From Acidimicrobiales bacterium (lineage in GTDB: Bacteria > Actinomycetota > Acidimicrobiia > Acidimicrobiales > JABEUL01), in assembly GCA_013044465.1 (NCBI GenBank), contig JABEUL010000082.1, forward strand, positions 1-5,587: a stretch of DNA of 5,587 bases, given 5' to 3'. Below are positions 1 through 5,587 of this stretch, piece by piece (position 1 is the stretch's first letter; each line of letters opens with the position of its first letter). The notes under the pieces are model-generated. The model ran no database searches. It was not told the origin of the DNA and saw nothing but the letters and a program-made list of their open reading frames with translations. The translations under genes were made by a program, and so were the position numbers.

Positions 1-1
1 C

Positions 2-574
2 GTTCAAAATGCATTGGTGGCAGCCGCCGAGGAGGCACCGTTGCGAATAGTGGTTAACTGTGCTGGCATCGGATGGGCTCAGAGAACTGTCGATCGAAAT
101 GGCAACCCGCACGACTTGGGAGCTTTTGAGACAATTATTCGTGTTAACTTGATGGGAACATTTAATATGTTGCGTCTAGGAGCAGCCATGATTGCAAAGA
201 CTGAGCCGCTAGTTGATGGCGAGCGGGGAGTAGTAGTCAATACTGCATCTGTTGCAGCCTTTGACGGACAGATTGGCCAAATTGCTTACTCTGCCTCTAA
301 AGGAGGAATAGTCGGCCTCACCCTTCCGGCAGCTCGGGATCTCTCTCCACTAGGTATTCGAGTGCTCACTATTGCACCGGGCCTTATGGACACCCCACTT
401 TTAGGGCTGCTCCCAGAAGAGCAGAGACAAGCCTTAGGATCAGGAGTGCTCTTTCCAAAGCGACTGGGCGAGCCAAGTGAATATGGAGAGCTTGTTCACT
501 CCATGTGTATCAACAGCTACCTAAATGGAGAGACCATTCGCCTTGACGGTGGACTAAGGATGCCTCCGAAATAG
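2..574 (+). CDS. Short-chain dehydrogenase, type II 3-hydroxyacyl-CoA dehydrogenase-like (5' truncated)
   Basis: Probable NAD-dependent oxidoreductase of the classical SDR family. The nearest group I recognise is 3-hydroxyacyl-CoA dehydrogenase type II (human HSD17B10), which oxidises 3-hydroxyacyl-CoA to 3-ketoacyl-CoA in fatty acid or branched-chain amino acid breakdown. The frame is open from the left edge, so the N-terminal GxxxGxG cofactor-binding strand lies outside the window. Visible features are the NCAG motif (from base 56), a VNLMGTFN helix segment, the catalytic serine in NTASVAAFDGQ (codon at 248), the YSASK catalytic Tyr/Lys (Tyr codon at 287), and IAPGLMDTPLL. The C-terminus NGETIRLDGGLRMPP closely resembles the HSD17B10 end. 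The TTG at base 14 is an internal codon, not the start. It lies 29 bases before cysD on the same strand, with no clear terminator between them. The SDR family is certain; the exact substrate is inferred. Confidence 0.9.
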   Translation, partial: VQNALVAAAEEAPLRIVVNCAGIGWAQRTVDRNGNPHDLGAFETIIRVNLMGTFNMLRLGAAMIAKTEPLVDGERGVVVNTASVAAFDGQIGQIAYSASKGGIVGLTLPAARDLSPLGIRVLTIAPGLMDTPLLGLLPEEQRQALGSGVLFPKRLGEPSEYGELVHSMCINSYLNGETIRLDGGLRMPPK

Positions 575-591
575 CTGGTTTGAAAAGCTAG

Positions 592-597
592 TAATCT
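592..597 (+). promoter_or_regulatory. Possible -10 box for leaderless cysD transcription
   Basis: TAATCT fits the actinobacterial -10 pattern TAnnnT and ends 6 bases before the A of the cysD ATG. That is the spacing expected when transcription begins at the start codon itself. No convincing -35 box is seen 16-18 bases further upstream, which is common for such promoters. TAnnnT is a weak pattern and can occur by chance, so this is suggestive only. The alternative is read-through from the dehydrogenase gene. Confidence 0.3.
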
Positions 598-603
598 GAG
601 GAG

Positions 604-1506
604 ATGCATTTAGAGGTATCTCACCTGGAAACACTTGAGGCTGAAGCAATCCATGTCATCCGAGAAGTCGTAGGTGAACTTGAAAGACCTGCACTTTTAT
701 TCTCAGGTGGCAAGGATTCAGCGGTTCTTCTGCACTTAGCGCTAAAGGCACTTCAGCCTCAAAAGCTTCCATTTCCCGTCCTCCACATTGATACTGGTCA
801 GAATTTTGATGAGGTCATTGCTTTCCGTGATGCCACAGTGGGCAAATTAGGAGTTCGTCTAGTAATCGGACGAGTTCAGGATTCAATTGATCGAAAAACC
901 GTTCCTGATGAAGGCGAATTTGCTCCTAGAAACCGACATCAAAGTGTGACTTTGCTGGAGGCCATTGAAGAGAATAAATTTGATGCTCTATTTGGTGGGG
1001 CGAGAAGAGATGAGGAAAAGGCACGTGCCAAAGAACGCTTTTTTTCCCATCGGGACTCTTTTGGCCAGTGGGATCCCAGAAGACAGCGACCCGAGCTTTG
1101 GCATCTCTTTAACTCCAAAAAATCACCAGGTGAGCACTTTAGAGTATTTCCACTTTCAAACTGGACCGAGCTTGATATTTGGAAGTACATTGAGCAAGAA
1201 GAGATTGCACTGCCTCCCATTTACTTTGCCCATGAAAGAGAAGTTGTGGAGAGAAACTCTATGTTGGTTGCCGTGACTAAGTACACTCCGGCCAAACAAG
1301 GCGAAGAGGTGAAAAAGGCAGTAGTTAGATACCGCACGGTCGGAGATACTACTTGCACCGCTGCAGTTAGCTCAAGTGCCAACTCAATATCAGAGATAAT
1401 TGCAGAGACCGCAACTTCACGTATTAGCGAGCGAGGTGCAACAAGAGTTGATGACAAGTTTTCAGAAGCTGCAATGGAAGATCGTAAAAAAGAAGGATAC
1501 TTCTAG
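604..1506 (+). CDS. cysD: Sulfate adenylyltransferase subunit 2 (CysD)
   Basis: Catalytic small subunit of heterodimeric ATP sulfurylase. With the GTPase CysN it makes adenosine 5'-phosphosulfate (APS) and pyrophosphate from sulfate and ATP in the cytoplasm. The protein has 300 residues, close to E. coli CysD (302). It shows the PP-loop SGGKDS (residues 34-39) for ATP binding, HIDTG (61-65), GGARRDEEK followed by RAKER (131-145), WDPRRQRPELWH (156-167), FPLSNWTELDIW (182-193) and the family's closing GYF. The ATG at 604 is the only ATG that keeps the family's N-terminus (the LETLEAEAIH segment); an in-frame stop lies at 592-594. A GAGGAG touches this ATG with no spacer, too close for a normal ribosome site. 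The stop overlaps the cysN start by one base. Assignment is firm. Confidence 0.97.
   Translation: MHLEVSHLETLEAEAIHVIREVVGELERPALLFSGGKDSAVLLHLALKALQPQKLPFPVLHIDTGQNFDEVIAFRDATVGKLGVRLVIGRVQDSIDRKTVPDEGEFAPRNRHQSVTLLEAIEENKFDALFGGARRDEEKARAKERFFSHRDSFGQWDPRRQRPELWHLFNSKKSPGEHFRVFPLSNWTELDIWKYIEQEEIALPPIYFAHEREVVERNSMLVAVTKYTPAKQGEEVKKAVVRYRTVGDTTCTAAVSSSANSISEIIAETATSRISERGATRVDDKFSEAAMEDRKKEGYF
1493..1497 (+). promoter_or_regulatory. Ribosome binding site supporting the cysN GTG start
   Basis: AAGGA lies inside the 3' end of cysD, 8 bases before the GTG at 1506. It supports that GTG as the cysN start and translation coupled to cysD. Confidence 0.6.
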
Positions 1507-2765
1507 TGGAGCTACTGAGATTGGCAACCGCAGGTTCAGTTGATGACGGCAAGTCGACTTTGATCGGACGGCTCCTTTATGATTCAAAATCAATATTTGA
1601 AGATCAATTAGAAGCTATTGAAAGAACAAGTGAAGCCAGGGGAGACCAGTATGTAAATCTGGCTCTTTTGACAGATGGGCTAAGAGCAGAGCGGGAACAG
1701 GGCATAACCATTGATGTTGCATATCGCTACTTTGCTACTCCTAGGCGAACATTTATTATTGCTGATACACCGGGCCATATCCAACACACCAGGAATATGG
1801 TTACTGGTGCTTCAACTGCAGATCTTGTCTTAATTATTGTGGATGCTAGGCACGGAGTGGTTGAACAAACAAGGCGGCATGCACTATTGGCGTCTCTCCT
1901 TCGCATCCCGCACCTCGTGTTATGTGTCAATAAAATGGACTTAGTTGATTTCGAGGAAAAAGTATTCAATGAGATAAAAAGTGATTTCAGAGATTATGCG
2001 GCAAGGCTCGAGATCCCAGATCTGACAGTCATCCCAATCAGCGCCCTAAATGGAGACAACGTAGTAGATCGCTCCAAGGATATGAGTTGGTATGAAGGAT
2101 CCCCCCTTCTAAGACACCTAGAGGAAGTTCATATTGCATCTGATCGCAACCTGATTGACGTGAGATTTCCAATTCAGCTTGTGATAAGACCGATCAGTGA
2201 TGATCACCATAGGGATTACAGGGGCTATGCCGGCCAGGTGGCAGGTGGGGTCATCGATGTCGGTGATGAAGTGATAGTACTTCCAAGTGGTTTTAAAACC
2301 AGAATCACAGGGATTGATGGACCAAATGGTCCGATTGAACAAGCCATCCCTCCTCAGTCGGTAGTAATTAGATTGGAAGATGACCTCGATATCTCACGTG
2401 GGGACATGATTTGTAGGCCACACAACAGACCCCATTCGGGTCAAGATCTCTCTGCAATGTTGTGCTGGCTCGCAGAAGATGGATTACAGGTGGGAAAGAA
2501 GTATTCCTTGAAACACACAACTAGGCAAGCTAGGGCAATGGTGACCTCTCTTCAGTATCGACTGGATGTAAATACCTCACACAGGGACCGAGAAGCAGAG
2601 ACTCTTTCACTAAATGAGATAGGGCGAGTGGATCTGAGATGTACTGTGCCTCTTTTTTACGATGAATATAGGCGTAATCGAACTACGGGTAGTTTCATAC
2701 TTGTCGATGAAGCTACGAATGTAACAGTGGCAGCCGGAATGGCACTATTGCCTCCGAACCCATAG
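1506..2765 (+). CDS. cysN: Sulfate adenylyltransferase subunit 1, GTPase (CysN)
   Basis: Regulatory GTPase subunit of ATP sulfurylase; GTP hydrolysis helps drive APS formation by CysD. It belongs to the EF-Tu-like translational GTPase superfamily. The G domain has the P-loop GSVDDGKST (residues 10-18), REQGITID switch I (63-70), DTPGH (87-91), NKMD (142-145) and SAL (179-181). An EF-Tu-like beta-barrel domain spans about 215-305 (RGYAGQVAGG, ISRGD), and a final barrel ends in TTGSFILVDEATNVTVAAGM. At 419 residues it is shorter than E. coli CysN (about 475) but carries all three domains, and it is not fused to an APS kinase as in mycobacterial CysNC. It starts with GTG: the G of the cysD TAG stop is the first base of that codon, so the genes overlap by one base. 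A good ribosome site sits 8 bases upstream. No disabling change was seen. Confidence 0.96.
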   Translation: MELLRLATAGSVDDGKSTLIGRLLYDSKSIFEDQLEAIERTSEARGDQYVNLALLTDGLRAEREQGITIDVAYRYFATPRRTFIIADTPGHIQHTRNMVTGASTADLVLIIVDARHGVVEQTRRHALLASLLRIPHLVLCVNKMDLVDFEEKVFNEIKSDFRDYAARLEIPDLTVIPISALNGDNVVDRSKDMSWYEGSPLLRHLEEVHIASDRNLIDVRFPIQLVIRPISDDHHRDYRGYAGQVAGGVIDVGDEVIVLPSGFKTRITGIDGPNGPIEQAIPPQSVVIRLEDDLDISRGDMICRPHNRPHSGQDLSAMLCWLAEDGLQVGKKYSLKHTTRQARAMVTSLQYRLDVNTSHRDREAETLSLNEIGRVDLRCTVPLFYDEYRRNRTTGSFILVDEATNVTVAAGMALLPPNP

Positions 2766-2769
2766 AAAA

Positions 2770-3405
2770 ATGCCAGATAAATCAAGTGCGAAAGCTAATG
2801 TAGAGGTAGTTTGGCACGATTCACACGTCACACGATTAATGAGGTGGGAGAAATTTAAAACAAAGGGCCTAACTGTCCTGTTCACCGGATTTTCTGGATC
2901 AGGAAAATCTACACTCGCTGCTTTAGTGGAAGAGAGACTTGTTGAATCTGACATAAATGCCTACTTACTCGATGGGGATAATTTAAGGCATGGAATAAAT
3001 TCAGGATTGACATTTAGCCAAGCAGACAGAGAAGAGAATATTCGGCGGGCAGGGGAAGTGGCGAGACTGTTTGCGGACTCAGGAGTAGTAGCACTATTAA
3101 GTCTCGTCAGCCCATTTTCTAAAGATAGGGATCAGATCAGGTTGTCCCATAACAACTCAGGTCTCAAATTTATTGAGGTTTATGTATCAACTTCAATTGA
3201 GGTCTGTGAAACTCGTGATTCCAAGGGAATGTATAAAAAGGCTAGACGAGGCGAAATACTTGATTTCACGGGAATATCAAGCCCCTATGAACCGCCTAGA
3301 AATCCTGAACTTGAAGTCGATCTGGATTCAATGGAAAAACTCGAAGGCGCCTGCCATCAAGTAGTTGAATTAATTGAGAAAGCGAGAGAAGTTAATGAAC
3401 TATGA
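2770..3405 (+). CDS. cysC: Adenylylsulfate (APS) kinase (CysC)
   Basis: Phosphorylates APS at the 3' position with ATP to give PAPS, the sulfate donor for assimilatory reduction or for sulfotransferases. The protein has 211 residues and covers the whole family fold. An N-terminal segment (VVWHDSHVTR, residues 13-22) is typical of CysC. It is followed by Walker A GFSGSGKST (40-48), LDGDNLRHG (67-75), DREEN (86-90), the VSP segment around Ser114, CETRDSKGMYKKARRGE (146-162) and FTGISSPYEPP (166-176). The ATG lies 4 bases after the cysN stop, and no Shine-Dalgarno-like sequence is visible, so translation probably depends on ribosomes finishing cysN. It is a free-standing enzyme, not a CysNC fusion. 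The gene's last 11 bases overlap the start of the crotonase gene. Confidence 0.95.
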   Translation: MPDKSSAKANVEVVWHDSHVTRLMRWEKFKTKGLTVLFTGFSGSGKSTLAALVEERLVESDINAYLLDGDNLRHGINSGLTFSQADREENIRRAGEVARLFADSGVVALLSLVSPFSKDRDQIRLSHNNSGLKFIEVYVSTSIEVCETRDSKGMYKKARRGEILDFTGISSPYEPPRNPELEVDLDSMEKLEGACHQVVELIEKAREVNEL

Positions 3406-4210
3406 CGATTTTGAGTCCCTTAAGTTTTCAACTCCTAGTGATGGAGTGCTTCTAATAAAAATAAATAAACCAGAGACTTTAAACTCCGTAGATTTAAGAG
3501 GCCACAGGGAGTTAAGTGAGATCTGGAGAGTTGTTGGGAAAGATCAAAACACGAGGGTAGCCGTAATAACTGGAGAAGGTCGGGCATTTTCTGCAGGTGG
3601 GGATCTTGGTCTCATTGAAGATATGACAGAAAGTTATGAAGCGGCGCTCAACCAGTATTTTGACGCGGGTTCAATTGTCAATGAACTGCTTGCACTTGAC
3701 AAGCCTGTGATATCTGCAATAAATGGAGTAGCAGTCGGCGCAGGTCTAGCCGTAGCGCTTTTGGCTGATATTTCAGTAATTGGGCAAGACGTAAAATTCA
3801 CAGACGGTCACCTTCGATTTGGGGTCACTGCGGGAGACCATGCAGTGCTTGCTTGGCCACTTCTATGTGGAATGGCCAAAGCAAAGTTCTATTTATTGAC
3901 TGGCGATTTCATCGATGGCAGGGAAGCCGAGAGAATTGGATTGGTATCCAAGTGCGTAGAAAACAATAGCGTGCTGCCAGTGGCCCTAGAAATTGCGGAG
4001 AAATTAGCAAAAGGTTCAGCCCTTGCACAGCGGTTCACAAAAAGAGCACTCAATGATTGGTTTAGACAGGCACTACCTGCTTTTGAACACTCAATGGCAT
4101 TAGAAATACTTACATTCCTTGGCCCTGATGCCAAAAGTGGACTCAAAGGTTTGAAGGAAAAAACTTCACCCCAATTTGACCCAATCCCACCCAATGGCAC
4201 GATGATCTAA
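3395..4210 (+). CDS. Crotonase-superfamily protein (enoyl-CoA hydratase/isomerase-like), atypical active site
   Basis: A 271-residue acyl-CoA-binding protein of the crotonase (ECH/isomerase) fold. Seen are the N-terminal KINKPETLNSV segment, the first oxyanion-hole motif FSAGGDL (65-71), KPVISAINGVAVGAG (103-117) with the second oxyanion-hole glycine, ADISV, and LTGDFIDGREAERIGLVS (168-185). Aligned by eye to rat mitochondrial enoyl-CoA hydratase, catalytic Glu144 corresponds to Ala119 and Glu164 to His139, so ordinary hydratase chemistry is doubtful. The segment DGHLRFGVTAGDHA (137-150) seems characteristic of an actinobacterial subgroup, and Asp148/His149 are alternative candidate catalytic residues (inference). 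The ATG at 3395 is preferred: a purine-rich GAGAGAAG ends 3 bases before it, while the TTG at 3374 has no ribosome site. The start overlaps cysC by 11 bases, which implies co-expression. The real substrate is unknown. Confidence 0.88.
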   Translation: MNYDDFESLKFSTPSDGVLLIKINKPETLNSVDLRGHRELSEIWRVVGKDQNTRVAVITGEGRAFSAGGDLGLIEDMTESYEAALNQYFDAGSIVNELLALDKPVISAINGVAVGAGLAVALLADISVIGQDVKFTDGHLRFGVTAGDHAVLAWPLLCGMAKAKFYLLTGDFIDGREAERIGLVSKCVENNSVLPVALEIAEKLAKGSALAQRFTKRALNDWFRQALPAFEHSMALEILTFLGPDAKSGLKGLKEKTSPQFDPIPPNGTMI

Positions 4211-4446
4211 TCGTAACGAAAAGAGAATCTGAATGGATAGTCGTACCTGCCTGATAATGCTGACATGATGAAAATTGGCGGTGCGATAGGATGTTAGACA
4301 AATACTTAGTGACAAGCTAGTAGTTGTAATGCCGCCTGGTAACAGAGTTTTATAAATGAGCATGGCTGCCTTATTCTCAAACTACCCTAGCTGCTCCACC
4401 GGAGACATCATTGAAGTGTCTGCAAGAAAAAAGCAGGTATACCATG

Positions 4447-4471
4447 AAAGCATTCAGACACTGTTTGCTTT
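4447..4471. repeat. Imperfect inverted repeat (weak hairpin)
   Basis: Eleven-base arms with a 3-base ACA loop. AAAGCA pairs with TGCTTT and CAG with CTG, separated by a TT/TT internal mismatch. No T run follows on either strand, so it is a poor intrinsic terminator. A match of this quality could arise by chance in a window this size. Confidence 0.3.
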
Positions 4472-4549
4472 AGCTACGATGGAAATGTGAAACTATTTTC
4501 CCAATCAGATGGAATAGCCCCAGCTGGAGAAAATAGTGCTTGTAGGAGC

Positions 4550-4574
4550 TATAAAAGTCTTATATGTTTAATTT
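4550..4574 (+). promoter_or_regulatory. AT-rich promoter-like stretch before the Rhs-like frame
   Basis: Contains TATAAA (4550-4555) and TAATTT (4569-4574). TAATTT fits the actinobacterial TAnnnT -10 pattern and ends 8 bases before the ATG at 4583, compatible with a leaderless or nearly leaderless transcript. No good -35 box at proper spacing is visible. Weak evidence. Confidence 0.22.
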
Positions 4575-4582
4575 CTAGTTCC

Positions 4583-5587
4583 ATGGACACAAGAGGAATG
4601 TTATCGGGATTGACATGCACATTTAATACCACTACATCAATTTCCACGCCTAATTTTTGCTCAAGTAGTTATAGGAAGTATTTGTCAAAATTAGTCATAG
4701 GTGTAACGCAGTCATCCATCAGTCAAGGAACAGTTTCATTTATGCAGGATGTGGGCAATTTAGCACAGGCAAAAAAAGAGGACTACTTAGACCTCTCACA
4801 AACTCCTAGTGGAATTCCACTTGGGCCCGAGATATACCATTATGACGGAGTTCCTAAAATAACCTATGACTATGTCAGCAGAGGCATTCAAGTAAATCTC
4901 TCAAGCGTCATGTGGCCATCCCAGTGGGCCATGACCTCAGCTTTTGAAAGCCACAGTAATCTACCTAGCAAACGTTTCGGAAGCATCAAAAAAGTAAGAG
5001 ACTACACGTATGACTCGCTTGGAGACGTTGTAAGGAAGGTATCTGCAACTACTACCTATACTTATGGTTGTAATACCTCGACAGTGATGAGCAACTACAC
5101 ACCCGGAATCAAAAGAGAAAATGTTTTTACTTTAGGGGCGACTCCCCAAGAGACAAATGCGTGCGGAACTTCCAGCATGCAACTAAGTTGGACCTCAATA
5201 AGCTCGAATGCTAACTCTTCGGCAGATGCTACAGGTGATCCAGTGAACCGGAGTGATCCAAGTGGGATGGGTGCAGGCGATGCCAATACTATCCTGCCCA
5301 TCTCTTCGGTTCCTTGTGGTAAATTCGGATGTCCTTCGGTGGACGTGTCGACTTTGTCAGGTCGTGAAGCATACGCTTTTCTGACGATGGTTTACGATGT
5401 CCAGGACAATTGGACTGCCATCATGGCAGCGGCAGTTGTTGGCAACTTGGTTTATGAGTCTGGCGGCCAACTTGATCCAAGTGTGTGGGCGTGTATTAAT
5501 GGTACTTGCGGTGGTGGTATTGCCCAGTGGACCTATCAAAGTGCACGTTGGAATGGTATGGTGGCCAATGGAGGATGGCCGAATAGC
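4583..5587 (+). CDS. Rhs/YD-repeat C-terminal protein with phage tail-tip lysozyme-like domain (3' truncated)
   Basis: The frame stays open to the window's last base: 335 codons from this ATG, with the C-terminus missing. In order it shows: a Ser/Thr-rich N-terminus with several cysteines; degenerate YD-like repeats (YHYDGVPKITYDY at 4835-4873, and YTYDSLGDVVRKV ending in TTTYTY at 5003-5065); the Rhs-core closing motif GDPVNRSDPSG (5234-5266); a linker with PCGKFGC; and a domain resembling the phage tail-tip lysozyme family. In that domain AAAVVGNLVYESGG carries the likely catalytic Glu (codon 5456-5458), followed by a Cys pair and GIAQW (5516-5530). The predicted activity is peptidoglycan cleavage outside the cytoplasm (inference). 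The start is uncertain: ATG 4598, TTG 4610 and ATG 4742 (weak AAGGA 12 bases upstream) are alternatives, and the frame is open back to 4448. No signal peptide or long Rhs core is seen, so it may be an orphan tip cassette or a decayed gene. Confidence 0.65.
   Translation, partial: MDTRGMLSGLTCTFNTTTSISTPNFCSSSYRKYLSKLVIGVTQSSISQGTVSFMQDVGNLAQAKKEDYLDLSQTPSGIPLGPEIYHYDGVPKITYDYVSRGIQVNLSSVMWPSQWAMTSAFESHSNLPSKRFGSIKKVRDYTYDSLGDVVRKVSATTTYTYGCNTSTVMSNYTPGIKRENVFTLGATPQETNACGTSSMQLSWTSISSNANSSADATGDPVNRSDPSGMGAGDANTILPISSVPCGKFGCPSVDVSTLSGREAYAFLTMVYDVQDNWTAIMAAAVVGNLVYESGGQLDPSVWACINGTCGGGIAQWTYQSARWNGMVANGGWPNS
5003..5065 (+). other. YD (Rhs) repeat unit
   Basis: Encodes a segment starting YTYDSLGD and ending TTTYTY, matching the YD-repeat pattern (YxYDxxGxx, then about a dozen residues, then xYxY). 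It is the clearest of the degenerate YD repeats here. In the family, such repeats build the beta-cage shell that encloses a C-terminal toxin. Confidence 0.6.
5234..5266 (+). other. Rhs core closing motif (junction with variable C-terminal domain)
   Basis: Encodes GDPVNRSDPSG, the near-invariant end of Rhs cores (consensus about GN/DPVNxxDPSGL). In polymorphic Rhs toxins, the exchangeable C-terminal domain begins just after this point. Here it is followed by the lysozyme-like domain. Confidence 0.8.
5357..5587 (+). other. Phage tail-tip lysozyme-like domain (partial)
   Basis: The domain reads roughly from GREAYAFLTMVYDVQDNW to the window's end. The features that recall the tail-tip lysozyme family are an aromatic-rich helix, AAxVGNLxxESGG with the presumed catalytic Glu at 5456-5458, and a cysteine-bearing loop leading to GGGIAQW and SARW. 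Two Cys (WACINGTCGG) could form a disulfide, which fits an extracytoplasmic site. The C-terminal part of the domain lies beyond the window. Confidence 0.7.

Larger units (their letters stand above)
4211..4582. other. Gene-poor spacer between the crotonase gene and the Rhs-like frame
   Basis: No convincing gene lies here. All three forward frames have frequent stops up to about 4355. A 44-codon forward frame (4356-4490) and a reverse frame reaching into the crotonase gene have no recognisable content or ribosome site. From 4448 the frame of the downstream Rhs-like protein is open, and codons 4472-4486 read SYDGN, which could be a YD-repeat remnant. The region holds one imperfect inverted repeat and ends in an AT-rich stretch. 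No strong hairpin with a T run, which would mark an intrinsic terminator, was found after the crotonase stop. Confidence 0.6.

Noticed and set aside
581..595. TGAAAAGCTAGTAAT here resembles TGACAAGCTAGTAGT at 4310-4324 (13 of 15 bases), possibly a repeated regulatory site flanking the operon.
   Set aside because: A match of this length and quality is expected several times by chance among all pairs of positions in a window this size.
1506..2765. CysN looks truncated at 419 residues against about 475 in E. coli.
   Set aside because: All three domains and the closing barrel motif are present; short stand-alone CysN proteins are usual in actinobacteria.
3118..3120. CysC Ser117 where E. coli CysC has Arg after the SPx segment.
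   Set aside because: Human PAPS synthetases also lack Arg at this position as I recall them, so it is not evidence of a defective enzyme.
4168..4196. Three spaced CCCAAT copies at the crotonase 3' end, as possible protein-binding repeats.
   Set aside because: They fall inside the coding sequence and are explained by the proline-rich C-terminus; spacing is irregular.
4166..4363. Reverse-strand frame of 65 codons across the crotonase stop.
   Set aside because: It is largely antisense to the crotonase end, has no ribosome site and no family resemblance.
4403..4421. AGACA/TGTCT inverted repeat with a 9-base loop as a terminator.
   Set aside because: The stem is only 5 bp, the loop is long, and no T run follows.
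4356..4490. A 44-codon forward frame starting ATG AGC ATG.
   Set aside because: No ribosome site, no recognisable motif, and it overlaps the start of the Rhs-like open frame in another phase; short enough to occur by chance.
5095..5539. Two reverse-strand frames (5095-5301 and 5357-5539).
   Set aside because: They are shadows of the forward Rhs/lysozyme frame, which carries the recognisable motifs.

Overview
The window most likely comes from a bacterial chromosome, probably an actinobacterium. The best guess is an Acidimicrobiia-like or aquatic lineage of intermediate GC, estimated by eye at mid-40s percent. The basis is the wording of the proteins: a CysN with the DTPGHIQ(H)TRNM form, a crotonase with a DGHLRFGVTAGDH segment, and TAnnnT boxes sitting just upstream of start codons. 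This placement is inference from sequence feel, not a database result.

Region 1 (2-574) is the 3' part of a short-chain dehydrogenase that closely resembles the type II 3-hydroxyacyl-CoA dehydrogenase / HSD17B10 group. Region 2 (604-3405) is a complete sulfate-activation set, cysD-cysN-cysC, packed with a 1-base overlap and a 4-base gap. CysD and CysN form ATP sulfurylase (sulfate + ATP to APS), and CysC phosphorylates APS to PAPS. CysC is a separate protein here, not fused to CysN. Region 3 (3395-4210) is a crotonase-superfamily protein whose start overlaps the end of cysC by 11 bases, so it is almost certainly co-translated with the sulfate genes. It lacks both glutamates that a classical enoyl-CoA hydratase uses. 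Two acyl-CoA-type genes therefore bracket the PAPS-forming genes, and no sulfate reductase, sulfate transporter or sulfotransferase is visible.

Region 4 (4211-4582) holds no convincing gene. It has a weak inverted repeat and, at its right end, an AT-rich promoter-like stretch. Region 5 (about 4583-5587, running off the window) is an open frame that looks like the tail of an Rhs/YD-repeat protein. It has a few degenerate YD repeats and the typical Rhs-core closing motif GDPVNRSDPSG. After that motif comes a domain resembling the phage tail-tip lysozyme family, with a GN..YESGG catalytic-glutamate motif and a GIAQW motif. The usual long Rhs core is absent. It may be an orphan Rhs C-terminal (tip) cassette, a decayed rhs gene, or a compact secreted peptidoglycan hydrolase that borrowed an Rhs end. 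This is the most unusual part of the window.
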